The notes below the pieces were generated by a model, which was not told the origin of the DNA, searched no databases, and saw only the letters and a list, made by a program, of their open reading frames with translations. The translations under genes and the position numbers were made by a program. This document shows positions 33,592-43,500 of a stretch of 64,000 nt of DNA, one piece after another; the stretch's first letter is position 1; the number at the start of each line of letters is the position of its first letter. Origin of the DNA: CAZWRV01 sp964636325 (GTDB lineage: Bacteria > Verrucomicrobiota > Lentisphaeria > Victivallales > GWF2-50-93); assembly GCA_964636325.1 (NCBI GenBank), contig CAZWRV010000015.1:1-64000 (forward strand). The letters are read 5' to 3'.

Positions 33592-36060
33592 TCATTGTAT
33601 CCTCCACCTGCCGTTCTTGCAGATGGCGCGCAGACATTCAGTCCTCTTCCCGTTCGATGTAATGGATATTAATGGCGCTGCTGCGGGTTTGATTGTCAAT
33701 TCCATCTTTTCAGATTCCGCCCTAGGCGCATTGCCCGTGGTTAATTTCCATGAGGGCTTTGCGCCGGGCAGGAGTATCTCGACTGCGGTGAGAAGCCGGT
33801 GCGTTGCGGATTTCCCTGAGAGCAGGCGGAGGATTTTTGCCGGTCTCTCAAGATCATCCATGCCGTCCTGATCCATGGTGGCTTCCGAAGGCTTCCAGTT
33901 GAGCGGGACGACGCGCAGCGCAGCATGCTTGCCGATTATCCAGAATTCCGCGTTCCGTTTCTCGACGGGTTTCGTGGTGCTGATGCGGAAGCTGGCGGCA
34001 TGCTGGGATTTCATAACTAGCTCGTCATCAAAGATGTACAGGCTTGGAAGAGGGGAGATTACTCGCCGGACGCTTTTGGTCACCGGGCTCGGCGCCCATA
34101 CTCCGGTGTTGTCGCTGGCGAGTAGGAAGATGCCATTCTTTTCAATTGCGGAAGTCAAGATTCCGCCGTCAGTGGTGGAGGGATGCTGGCGGAAGGGGGC
34201 GCCGTCATTATCCTCGGGGCAGAGCAGATTGTGACGGCCTGTCCAGACAAGCAGCGTGTGCTCCGGGTGGTCGTAGTGGAGCATGCCGCGGTCGATCGCC
34301 AGCGCCTCCTTATCCGTCTCGATGATGAAGCTTCCCTTGTCCTCGTGGGTGTGGCCGCCCCTGCCGGGGCCGGTGCAGAAATGGAAATGGACGGGGCCGA
34401 CACCTTCGACGTCACGGATGCGCGTGACCTGGCCGGTGTCCGGATAGACGCCTAGCCTTGGGCTTGGCGGGACGGATGCAGTCCTCGGCTTCAGGTCGCT
34501 GGAAATGATCAGGGAGAAAGGATCGGAGTCGCCATGTTCCTCTACGATCTTCCGGTATATCTCCTGCCACCTGGGGTTGCCGGAGACTCGGGCGAAGAAT
34601 GCCGCTATGAATGGGCTGATCCTGGATTGCGACCTGCATGAGTTTATGCTCATGTATCTCGGGATTCCGCCGTCGTCCTGGATCGTAAGCATGTCGAGCG
34701 CGAAGTCGCCCGTGCGCCTAATTGTCGGAGTGACGTATTTCTCGAGCGCCTTCCCGTGGTACCTTGCCATGGCGCAGAGGGGCGGCAGGCCGACATCGAG
34801 GGCGGCCTCCCAGTAGCCCATGCCTTCGAGCGTGCCGCCGTCGTCCCTTATGTAGTTTCCGAGCATGGTGTGCTGGTCGCGCTCGGCCTCCTCCAGGCGC
34901 GGACGGTATCGGGGATAGGTCTGATATACGGAGAGGAGGGCCATTATGCGTCCGTGATTGAACATCAGCCCCTGGTTCATGCCCCACACGTATTCCCAGC
35001 GGAAGAGGTCTGACTCTATGTGTGCAATCGCCTTGCGGATAAGGACGTCGCGCAAGGTCTCCCTGCCGTAAGGTGTCAGGAATGAACCGGCGAGATCGAG
35101 GACCAGCGCCATGCCCTTGCAGTACCATGCCTCGACGTAGCCTCGGCGGTGGTATGGCGAGCCGGGAAGGACGCTTAGGACACCCTGCGTCCATTCGCGG
35201 CAGTGGGCGGCGGAGAGCGCCATGCGGACCGCCATGCGCGACTTCTCCGGATCGCGGTCGATGAGGCCGATGAAGGCGAGGCGGCCCATGCCGTCGTGCA
35301 TGGCCGGCTTCCAACGGTCGCGCTCGCGGACGAACACGGACTGGAATGGATCAGGAAGAAATTCCCCGACGGCGGCCTCAGGTTTGAAGGTCGCCATGTC
35401 CTTGTCAGTCTGCGCCCTTAATGAATCCAGCATCCGTTTGAACGGGGTGCGGTTCAGGCGCTTCCTAAGCGCTTCAGCTCCGGCATTGTCAAAATACAGC
35501 TTCAGCTGGGGCTCCACCGACTTCGGCTTTTCTACGAGCAGGCCCGGCCAGTCGGGGGTATACGGGCTCGGTCGTGCTTCCATGATTTTTTCCAGCCTCC
35601 GGTTCGCGACGCCGAGCCAGACCAGCTCGATTATCGCGGGCTTCTGCTCAAGCGGAACCATTTCGATTCGAAGGGAAGTTAGGATTTTCCCCGGCAGCCT
35701 GCCGTCGAATTCGGAGAAGTTGTCCGTGCCTTTGGCGGTGAGGATGAGCTCTTCGGCTCCGCCGCCGAACCCTGCATGAATCCGGATTTCCATATGTTTC
35801 GGAACGCAGGCGAAAAGCCTCGATATGTCGTATTCGCCGACGTCGGCGCTGCAGCGGCGGCTCATCGTGAAAGCCGGTTTCCCGGCTGGCGATTTTTCTA
35901 TGGTGAACCATGCGGATGCGGAATAGGACGCCTTCGCGCCTGGCAGAATCCTTATGTCGTAGCCCTCGAACGCGTCGTAAGTGCTGTTGTCGGCGTTCTT
36001 GTCGCCGGTCCAGAACGGTTCGATAATCGCCTCAGCTTCGTTGATGCGCACGACTCTCAT
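33592..36060 (-). CDS. Heparinase II/III-like polysaccharide lyase
   Basis: The 822-residue protein has an N-terminal beta-rich region (about 1-180), an alpha/alpha toroid (about 200-500) with YVWGMNQGLMFNHGR and GTLEGMGYWEAALD, and a C-terminal beta-sheet heparinase II/III domain (about 540-800). The His-containing GRGGHTHEDKGSFIIE and the region LAIDRGMLHYDHPEHT are typical of this lyase superfamily. Such enzymes cleave uronic-acid-containing polysaccharides or oligosaccharides by beta-elimination. No signal peptide is seen, which suggests action on imported oligosaccharides. AAGGAG lies 5 bp before the start, 18 bp after the regulator gene. Confidence 0.85.
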   Translation of the reverse strand: MRVVRINEAEAIIEPFWTGDKNADNSTYDAFEGYDIRILPGAKASYSASAWFTIEKSPAGKPAFTMSRRCSADVGEYDISRLFACVPKHMEIRIHAGFGGGAEELILTAKGTDNFSEFDGRLPGKILTSLRIEMVPLEQKPAIIELVWLGVANRRLEKIMEARPSPYTPDWPGLLVEKPKSVEPQLKLYFDNAGAEALRKRLNRTPFKRMLDSLRAQTDKDMATFKPEAAVGEFLPDPFQSVFVRERDRWKPAMHDGMGRLAFIGLIDRDPEKSRMAVRMALSAAHCREWTQGVLSVLPGSPYHRRGYVEAWYCKGMALVLDLAGSFLTPYGRETLRDVLIRKAIAHIESDLFRWEYVWGMNQGLMFNHGRIMALLSVYQTYPRYRPRLEEAERDQHTMLGNYIRDDGGTLEGMGYWEAALDVGLPPLCAMARYHGKALEKYVTPTIRRTGDFALDMLTIQDDGGIPRYMSINSCRSQSRISPFIAAFFARVSGNPRWQEIYRKIVEEHGDSDPFSLIISSDLKPRTASVPPSPRLGVYPDTGQVTRIRDVEGVGPVHFHFCTGPGRGGHTHEDKGSFIIETDKEALAIDRGMLHYDHPEHTLLVWTGRHNLLCPEDNDGAPFRQHPSTTDGGILTSAIEKNGIFLLASDNTGVWAPSPVTKSVRRVISPLPSLYIFDDELVMKSQHAASFRISTTKPVEKRNAEFWIIGKHAALRVVPLNWKPSEATMDQDGMDDLERPAKILRLLSGKSATHRLLTAVEILLPGAKPSWKLTTGNAPRAESEKMELTIKPAAAPLISITSNGKRTECLRAICKNGRWRIQ

Positions 36061-36078
36061 GATGCTCCTTCTTCGAGT

Positions 36079-37164
36079 TTATGGCCTGCCGTTTGAAATC
36101 TTAACGGCAATTTCTCTCGTTTCAGGCACCTCCGCCCCGTTGGAGATATGCCTTAGAATTTCTACGGCGGTTCCGAGTATTTCCTTAAGGTCGAATCCGA
36201 CTTTCAATATCGGCAGGGATGGCGGGATAGTCTCCGGAAAATTCCACGCCGAAACGATCATCAGCTCGTCCGGAACCCTGGTTCCGGAGGCCGCCACGCC
36301 GAGGCACGCGCTGGCGAGCAGGTTGTCGTCGGTCACGAGAAGGGCGTCGGGCATTTCCGGCTGGCCGGGGTTTAAAAGCAGCTGGATGCTGTTGCGCGCC
36401 CAATGCGGATTCAGCGCGCTGGCGCCCTGGAACCAATGCGGAAAAGAAGTCATGCCAAGCGAGCGTATCTTTGCGGTTATCCCGGGTTCGTAGTCTGGCC
36501 CGTTTGAACTCTGCGCGAGAACGGCCACCTTCCTGCGCCCGTGCGCGGAAATCTCGGCCAGGGCCCTGTCGATCATCGCGTGATGGCTTATCTTCAGATA
36601 GCTCAGTCCAGGGGCGGGCTCTCTGTTGCCGAGAATGCTGACCGTGGGAACCTGGGGGGCTTTCAGGAGTGGCGTGTCCCTGAGGCATTCGTAGCTCACA
36701 AGGAAGAGCCCGGACAGGATGCCTGCCTCCAGGTCGGCTAGAAGTCGGATGTAGTCTTTTGAGTCCGCATGGCCGTCCACTCCGAAGTATGCCCTTCCTT
36801 TCCATGGGGATTCCGTGTTCGAGGTGACCATCTCCCTCAGGAGGCCCGTATTGAAGCTTGACCATGACCATCCGCTTTCATCCGTGGGGTGGAGGGTGAA
36901 GACCAGTCCGTATTGCATGCTTGAAGATGCTCCGGCGGAGACAATGGTGCCTTTGCGGCTCTCAATCTTCACCAGGCCGTCGGCTCGCAGGCGGTCAAGA
37001 GCCCTCTGCATCGTAAGAAGGCTGACTCCGAACTCCTTGGCCAGCCTCCTGTTTGACGGGAGGCTGGTTCCTGGCGGCCATACATTCTCAGAGAAGCGCC
37101 TCCTGCATTCCTGCAGTATGCGTGCCGTCGTTCCGCCGTTTCTTCCGTTCAAGTTTTTTCTCAT
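36079..37164 (-). CDS. GntR-type winged-helix / LacI-type sensor transcription regulator
   Basis: The 361-residue protein combines a GntR-family winged helix (about 1-75; PPGTSLPSNRRLAKEFGVSLLTMQRALDRLRADGLV) with a LacI/periplasmic-binding-like effector domain (about 85-360), the AraR-like arrangement. MPDALLVTDDNLLASACLGVAASGTRVPDELMIV matches the ligand-domain end of LacI-type sensors. It is the first gene of the leftward glycan operon and faces the rightward operon across a 182-bp intergenic region with TTGAC/GTCAA repeats, so it probably controls both. The longer upstream open frame crosses the promoter region and is not used. No strong ribosome-binding site precedes 37164. Confidence 0.88.
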   Translation of the reverse strand: MRKNLNGRNGGTTARILQECRRRFSENVWPPGTSLPSNRRLAKEFGVSLLTMQRALDRLRADGLVKIESRKGTIVSAGASSSMQYGLVFTLHPTDESGWSWSSFNTGLLREMVTSNTESPWKGRAYFGVDGHADSKDYIRLLADLEAGILSGLFLVSYECLRDTPLLKAPQVPTVSILGNREPAPGLSYLKISHHAMIDRALAEISAHGRRKVAVLAQSSNGPDYEPGITAKIRSLGMTSFPHWFQGASALNPHWARNSIQLLLNPGQPEMPDALLVTDDNLLASACLGVAASGTRVPDELMIVSAWNFPETIPPSLPILKVGFDLKEILGTAVEILRHISNGAEVPETREIAVKISNGRP

Positions 37165-37207
37165 GAAATAAGTCAGTATTAATAAATAGTATGTCAGATT
37201 GCCTAAT

Positions 37208-37236
37208 ATCATATGCCATGCTAAACATTGTGTCAA
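37208..37236 (-). promoter_or_regulatory. Sigma-70 promoter of the regulator operon
   Basis: On the minus strand TTGACA (37231-37236), a 17-bp spacer and TATGAT (37208-37213) form a near-consensus promoter. Transcription should start about 37200, some 36 bp before the regulator ATG. The -35 box contains one of the repeated GTCAA half-sites. Confidence 0.85.
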
Positions 37237-37267
37237 CATAAAAAATAAAAATAAGTCAAAATTATTA

Positions 37268-37280
37268 TTGACTATGTCAA
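37268..37280. promoter_or_regulatory. Candidate operator TTGAC-TAT-GTCAA
   Basis: This perfect 5-3-5 dyad overlaps the -35 box of the rightward promoter. Single GTCAA copies lie at 37232-37236 and 37255-37259, with GTCA at 37172 and 37193. These repeats are the best candidate sites for the GntR/LacI-type regulator encoded next door. Confidence 0.6.
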
Positions 37281-37295
37281 AAGGGCGAATATTAT
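37268..37295 (+). promoter_or_regulatory. Sigma-70 promoter of the rightward glycan operon
   Basis: TTGACT (37268-37273), a 16-bp spacer and TATTAT (37290-37295) face the lyase gene at 37347. It overlaps the operator dyad and is back to back with the regulator's own promoter. Confidence 0.7.
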
Positions 37296-37346
37296 AAGGG
37301 CAAAAGCATCCGGCGAACAATAGATTGAAGAAGGGCGATTGATTCC

Positions 37347-39695
37347 ATGAAGACTCAGAGGCACAAGAATCCGCTTGTTGACACCCGCAGGCCATCAGAC
37401 GGGGCATATGCTGCGACAAATCCGCCGGTTTTCGCATGGCGTGCGGACGGAGGCGCGAATTCATGGTCTCTAACCGTATCGAAGGACAGGGAGCAGAGGG
37501 ATAAGATCATCGATCTGAATAATCTTGAGATTCCTTATCACTTGCCATCCAAGGCCTTGCAGCCTGGAAGGTATTTCTGGAGCTGGGCCGGCGGCCGTTC
37601 AGGAGGGGAATTGTTTTCTTTTGAAATCCGTCCGGAGGCGGCGGTATTGGAGGTGCCCGAGGTCGATGGGCTTCTAGCCGCGATGCCGGCGGCGCATCCG
37701 AGGATATGGATACGTCCGGAATATGTATCAGCCCTGCGCGAATCACGCTTCAGCTCAAGGAAAGGCATGTGGGGGGAGCTTAGGAAGGCCGCCGAAGAGT
37801 TCCTTTTGCAACCGCACGAGCTTTCCGAGCCGCCATTCATTCCGGACTACCACTCACAGCACGAGGCATGGTTCCACGCCTACAACAAGGCGATGATGGA
37901 TTCGAGGCTCTTTCTTGGAGGTGCGGAAGTGCTTGCGCTGGCGTATCTTGCCTCCGGCGACGCCAAATATGCAAAGGCCGCATGCGCGCGGATGGCGTCC
38001 GTTTCGAAGTGGGATCCCGCGGGCTCCACATGGATAGAGCACAACGACGAGCCGCACATGTCGATAGTGAACTGGGGGCCCGTCGTCTGCGACTGGGTGT
38101 GGGAGCATTTCACGGAGGACGAGAGGGCCAGGATTGCGGAGATGTTCCGCCGCCGCGGAGAGCTGGCGGTTAAGTTCATACGCTCATTCGGGCATTACGG
38201 TTCGACCCACTACGGTTCGCACCACGGGAGGGAGATAGTGTTCCTGGGAACTCTCTGCCTGGTCTTCCACGAGGAGATCCCGGAGGCGCGGGCCTGGCTG
38301 GAATGGCTGCGGCCGGTTCTTTGCGGGATATGGCCGATGTGGGCCGGGGAGGACGGCGCATGGGCGGAAGGGCCTCACTACAGTGTCGCGTATGTCTGCG
38401 TCATGATGCGCTTCGCGGCCGCGCTCAGAAGCTCTACCGGCGTCGACCTCTTCAGACGCCCGTTCTGGAAGGGATACATCGAATGGCTGAAGCATTGCTG
38501 CCCCTCGGATGTCGAATGGACAGGGTTCGGGGACGGCGCCAAGCTGCGCGGCAAGGCCGACCACTTCACTGCGGACGTCGTCAGGCTGATCGCATGTTTC
38601 ACCGGAAGCCGCGGATTCAATGGCTATGTCAATAAGATATGCCCCGGCCGTTCCTTGATGGCCGAGCGCGTCGACTTGTCATATCCGTCGCCGATGGTGT
38701 ATTTGTTCAATCCGGAGGACAAGGGGGACGGCGAAGGCATAGAGGACAAGGATGTAGGGAAAAGGATGCTGAAGGTCTTTCCCGGGGCGGGTTGGGCGGC
38801 CCTGCACACCAGCCTCGGAAACACGGCGAGTGACATCTGCCTCACCTTCAGATCTTCTCCCTATGGCTCCGTCAGTCATTCGCATGCGGACAACAATGAT
38901 TTCACTTTACATGCCGGAGGGAAGTCCCTCCTGATCCCCTCGGGAGTCTACGACGGCTGGGCGACGAAGCATCACAGCCACTGGGTATGGCATACTAAGT
39001 CCGCAAACTGCATAACGCTTTCCGACGCGGGGCAGCTCATGCGTTCCGAGGATTCGACCGGGATGATCGAGGATGCTTTTGAAGACGGACGTATCGTTTA
39101 TTTCCTCGGCAACGCGGATGCCAGCTATCATGACCGGGCGCTCCGGTGCAGGCGGCACGTGCTCTACCTGAAGCCCCACAATGCGTTCCTTATCGTTGAC
39201 GAATTCGAAGCTCGCCCGGGAATTGCTTCTTCCCTGCAGTGGAACGCCCACGCCTGGTCGGAATTCAACATCGACGAGAAGGAAATTTCATTCCGTGTGG
39301 AGCGAGATGGCTCGTCCGTCAATGGGCATATCCTTTGGCATGCCGAAGGTTTTTTCACTCTTACCGACAAGGCCGATCCTCCGCCGCTAAACGACGGATT
39401 CGACAGGCTTCCGTTCACAGAGTACAACCTTAGGTTCACACCATGGGGGCTTGTGGACAAAGTCAGAAACTTGGGAGTTCTGCTTTGCCCGGAACTGTCA
39501 ACCGCCAGACGTGCGTGCGTGTCTTCGGAAAGGATGGACGGAGTCGAGGTTGCCAGGATAGGGGATGACATCGTCCATGTATATCCGGAATCATTCTCCC
39601 ACGCGAATGGGAGGAAGATTGTGGCGCAAATCAATCTTTGCGGAACCGAATACCAGATCGGGGACGGATCGATTTATATCAAAAAGTCCAATTAG
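37347..39695 (+). CDS. DUF4962/heparinase II/III-like polysaccharide lyase
   Basis: The 782-residue protein has an N-terminal DUF4962-type module (about 5-330; TNPPVFAWRADGGANSWSL, PGRYFWSWAG, IWIRPEYVSALR), an alpha/alpha toroid (about 330-460) with GSHHGREIVFLG and the aromatic GAWAEGPHYS, and a heparinase II/III beta domain (about 480-770) with SHSHADNNDFTLHAGGKSLLIPSG. The His/Asn pairs in HYGSHHG and SHSHADNNDF are plausible catalytic and metal-site residues of the PL12/15/17/21-like superfamily. No signal peptide is evident. It is the first gene of the rightward operon. It is only distantly similar to the lyase at 33592, which suggests a different linkage or chain-length preference. Confidence 0.88.
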   Translation: MKTQRHKNPLVDTRRPSDGAYAATNPPVFAWRADGGANSWSLTVSKDREQRDKIIDLNNLEIPYHLPSKALQPGRYFWSWAGGRSGGELFSFEIRPEAAVLEVPEVDGLLAAMPAAHPRIWIRPEYVSALRESRFSSRKGMWGELRKAAEEFLLQPHELSEPPFIPDYHSQHEAWFHAYNKAMMDSRLFLGGAEVLALAYLASGDAKYAKAACARMASVSKWDPAGSTWIEHNDEPHMSIVNWGPVVCDWVWEHFTEDERARIAEMFRRRGELAVKFIRSFGHYGSTHYGSHHGREIVFLGTLCLVFHEEIPEARAWLEWLRPVLCGIWPMWAGEDGAWAEGPHYSVAYVCVMMRFAAALRSSTGVDLFRRPFWKGYIEWLKHCCPSDVEWTGFGDGAKLRGKADHFTADVVRLIACFTGSRGFNGYVNKICPGRSLMAERVDLSYPSPMVYLFNPEDKGDGEGIEDKDVGKRMLKVFPGAGWAALHTSLGNTASDICLTFRSSPYGSVSHSHADNNDFTLHAGGKSLLIPSGVYDGWATKHHSHWVWHTKSANCITLSDAGQLMRSEDSTGMIEDAFEDGRIVYFLGNADASYHDRALRCRRHVLYLKPHNAFLIVDEFEARPGIASSLQWNAHAWSEFNIDEKEISFRVERDGSSVNGHILWHAEGFFTLTDKADPPPLNDGFDRLPFTEYNLRFTPWGLVDKVRNLGVLLCPELSTARRACVSSERMDGVEVARIGDDIVHVYPESFSHANGRKIVAQINLCGTEYQIGDGSIYIKKSN

Positions 39696-39704
39696 GGATT
39701 GAAA

Positions 39705-40514
39705 ATGAAGACTGTCTTGTTTTCGAAGTCGTTAAAGGATAAATCGCCTTCCGATCTTGTCGAAATCGCCGCGGAATGCGGCGCTGACGGCTATGACATC
39801 TGCATAAGGAAGGGGCATCAAGTCACACCAGAGAACGTGTCCGCAGTTTTGCCGAGGCTAGTGAAGCTGCTTTCGAGCAACGGATTGGAGGTGCCGATGG
39901 CCAGCGGCGAGGGGGATCTGATTTATCCGGACGACTCCAGAGCCCTTCCTTCGCTCAAAGCGTTGGCGGAATCGGGGATAAGAAATTTGAAGCTGGGATA
40001 TTTTGTATATAAGCCACGCGAGGACAACTACTTGGCGTATGTCGACAAGATAAGGCGGGCCTTCGACGGATGGCAGATGCTCAGCCGCGAATACGGGGTT
40101 AAGATATGCTACCACACTCACTGCGGGCCGTGCATGGGGTTGAACGGAGCCGCCTTGGCGACTCTCCTCAAGGATTTCGATCCGGAATGCATCGGCGCCT
40201 ACATCGATCCCGCCCATCTCGCGGTGAACGGAGAGGACTTCGATTTTGCCCTTAGCATGCTGAAGGATCATTTGGCGCTCGTGGCTCTTAAGGATGTCCT
40301 GATGATCCGCGAGGAGAAGAACGGCCATGGCTCCGTCAGGCTGGACTGGGTCAGGGCCGGGGTGGGGATGGTGGACTGGACGCTGGTCTTTTCCGAGCTG
40401 AGGCGGATCGGATACGGCGGAGTCTGCTCCGTGCACTGCGAATTCGAGGTTCCGGAGGGCGAATTCATCCGGGCTGTTGGGAAGGAAGTTGAGTTCTTTA
40501 GAAAGCATCTATAA
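39705..40514 (+). CDS. Sugar phosphate isomerase/epimerase (TIM barrel)
   Basis: The 269-residue protein belongs to the xylose-isomerase-like AP-endonuclease-2 superfamily. Metal-ligand-type residues are seen in the strands GADGYDICIRKG, YHTHCGPCMG, YIDPAHLAVNG and VHCEFEVPEGE. It probably interconverts a monosaccharide released by the lyases and hydrolases of the same operon; the exact substrate is unknown. The ATG at 39705 is chosen because AGGGA lies 6 bp upstream; a TTG at 39699 is also in frame. It is 9 bp after the lyase gene. Confidence 0.88.
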   Translation: MKTVLFSKSLKDKSPSDLVEIAAECGADGYDICIRKGHQVTPENVSAVLPRLVKLLSSNGLEVPMASGEGDLIYPDDSRALPSLKALAESGIRNLKLGYFVYKPREDNYLAYVDKIRRAFDGWQMLSREYGVKICYHTHCGPCMGLNGAALATLLKDFDPECIGAYIDPAHLAVNGEDFDFALSMLKDHLALVALKDVLMIREEKNGHGSVRLDWVRAGVGMVDWTLVFSELRRIGYGGVCSVHCEFEVPEGEFIRAVGKEVEFFRKHL

Positions 40515-40545
40515 AATTCTCAGAACAATGTTAAGGAGGCTGATT

Positions 40546-43500
40546 ATGACATTCAAGTCAATCCGCGCATTCGGGATCGTCTTGGCATCGCTGGCCGTGC
40601 AGATGCTTTGCTCTGATGCGTCTCGGGGGTCGGAAGCAGGCAGTCCGCCCACCATGTGCGTCCCTAAAATAAAGAATCCGCCGGTGATCGACGGGAATAT
40701 TACTCCGGAGGAATACAAGGAGTTCTCGGCTATCAGCGGCGTTGTCCGTCTCAAGCCTAACATGGTCGTCCCAGTGGTGCAGCAGGTCGTGTGGTACCTG
40801 GGATATGACAAGGATTATCTGTATATGGCCATGGTGTCGCCGAATCCCGAGGGGGCCTGGCCTCTCGCGGACATAAAGCCGGAGGACGCGCTCGACTTTC
40901 CGATAGATCGCGCTCTGCTGAACGACGACCATGTCGAGATCGAATTCGGTGTGCATGGCCGCAAGAAGTCGCCGCTTGGCGGGTACGGCTTCTTCAAGCT
41001 GATCATAAATCCGCGGGGGGCGATGACCGACCGCCACTGGTTCAACGGCACGCCCGGCTCGGAGGATCTCTGGGACTATGGCGGCGAGACCAAGTGTAGC
41101 GTCGACAAGAAACAGTGGCTGCTCGAGACCAAAGTCGCATTCAAGTCGCTCGGCATAGAGAAGCCGGACGAGTTCAGCATGCCGATCCAGATTGTCCGCG
41201 CCGACTCCTGCGGCGACAGCATCTACTTTGCGGAGTGGGCCGGCTGCGGCTGGATGGACTGGACTAAGTTCGGGGAGATATGCTTGGATCCGGAGGCTCC
41301 GGCCGTGCAGTTCCTCAACGTGGGGGAAATCGGCAAAGGCGATATGGACATAAGGTTCGCGATCAACAACGCTTCGGCGGACGCACGCAAGCTGGCCGCT
41401 TCGGTGGTGGCGACGGACGGAGACGGCAAGGGCGTCTATTCCGAGGACAAGAATCTCGATGTGCCGCCGGGCGGCAGCGGCGAGTTCAAGTTTGCCGGCA
41501 AGCTCCCGATAACTGCCCAGGGCAATCATGTGGTCGTAAAAGTGTCCGAGATTGACAAGGCCGGCAAAGCAAAGATGCTTTACTTCACAGACATGCCTGT
41601 CATTCAGCTTACCGACGAACTCTGGAAGAAGGACTACGCCCCTTGGATGGCGGGACGTCCTCAGACCGGAAAATACAAGTGGTCTTTCGCGTATTGGCCG
41701 AGCTGCGGAGTCATAAGGGCGTCGGTCGACGTAGACATGTTCGGAATCAATGAGGAGATTCTGAACGCCGGCGCCTGGTCGCTGGGCCTCCTCAAGAAGG
41801 GCGAGGGTAAGCCGCTTTCGGAGAAGAAGGCGAAGATGGGCAAGCGGCGCGAATCCATGATTCTCGAGACCGGTCCGCTTACGGCCGGAGAATATGAAGT
41901 CAAGCTCACCCTGTTCGGTGCCGACGGGGAGAAGGTCCTCGACGAGAAGAAGTCGTCTTTCGCAAGGAACAATTATCCGTGGGAGGGCAATGATCTCGGC
42001 AAGGCGAGCAAGGTGATACCGCCATATACTCCGATAAGGTTTGAAGGGCTCGCCTTAAGTCCGTGGGGCAGGACTTATACGGTTTCAAAGTCAGGTCTGA
42101 TCGAAAAGATAAAGGCGGCAGGAGGCCGCAAGGGAGACGAGGAGATTCTTCGCTCCCCGGTCTCGCTCGAGGCCGTCCGGGACGGAAAGGTATCCGGGAT
42201 CGAGAATGCGTCCGTTGAAGTAAAGGCCGCCTCCGACGACAGGATCGATATCTCCGCGAAAGGAAGCATCGGAGGGGCAGCTGTCAGCGTCGAAAGCCAT
42301 CTTGAATTCGACGGGTGGTACAATGTCCGCATGACGCTGGATCCCGGCGGCCAGCCGCAGTCATTCGACTGCCTCTCCCTGAACATCCCTGTGTGGGAGC
42401 GTTCTGACACCATGTATGTCCAGCGCGGAGACGGCCTGAGCGAAAACAGGACTGATTCAATTCCCGAGGGTAAGGGTGTTGTCTGGGATTCGCGTGATCT
42501 TCCGTCGGTAGGCAAGGAGAACGGATCCTTCGTGCCCGTCGCGTTCGCGGGGAACGGCGACAAAGGCGTATGGTTCTTCGCGGTGGACAGCAGGAACTGG
42601 ACCTTGTCCCCGGACAAGGCGGCGCTCGAATTCGTGAGACCTGACGGCGGCGGTGTCGACATGCGCTTCAACATCTTCGCGGCAAAGACACTGCTGGACA
42701 AGCCTCGCACGATAGAGTTCGCCATGCTGGCTACGCCCGTAAAGCCGTATCCTGAAAACTACAGGCATCGCTGCTGGTACGGCGACACTAAATATTATAG
42801 CCATTCCACCGAGGGGTACCGCACATACGGATCAAGCGTCGATGGATTTGAACTGTATCGTGACGAAGATTATTCGGCTCTGACCGAATATTTGAAGAAG
42901 GCGTTTCCGCTGGTCAATGAAGGGAAACCGCTGGCCCTTTACGGCTCGACGTGGATGTGCGGACTTGGATTGGACGCCTTCGACACCTACGGCGGCGAAT
43001 GGCTCGGAATAACCAACTGGGAGCCGATGCCGGACACCCACTACAAAGGGAAAAAGAACATGCAGGGCACCCTCACCTTCGAGACGCCGCGCCAGCTCAC
43101 GCCGCTCGCCGTGCCCAACTGGACCGACAGCTTTCTCGACTGCTTCGTATGGTGGCACAAACGTCTCTTCGAGAAGGTGCCGGTTGTGAACGGAACCTGG
43201 TGGGACAACTCCTCTATAGGCTGCTTCACGGACTACGACCCCGTTAAAAAGGAGTTCTACAGGAAGTGGAACGTCTTCATGCGCAGGAACCTGATGAAGA
43301 GGTTGATCACCATGCAGCATGAGATGGGCAGGCAGCCGCAGTGGATAATGAACATGCACGTGGACTTCTCGTGGTGCCAGGACGCCTGGCATGTCGAGAA
43401 CGACTTCAACCCGCTGTCCACCGAAGGGACGATACTCGATGTAATCAATGTCGACCAGTTCCGCGCCCTTTGCCGAACCAAGCGCGGCATAATACAGGCG

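Noticed and set aside
33592..33594. TGA of the heparinase gene as a recoded selenocysteine codon
   Set aside because: No catalytic motif surrounds the codon, no SECIS-like hairpin is evident and the downstream tail resembles no redox domain.
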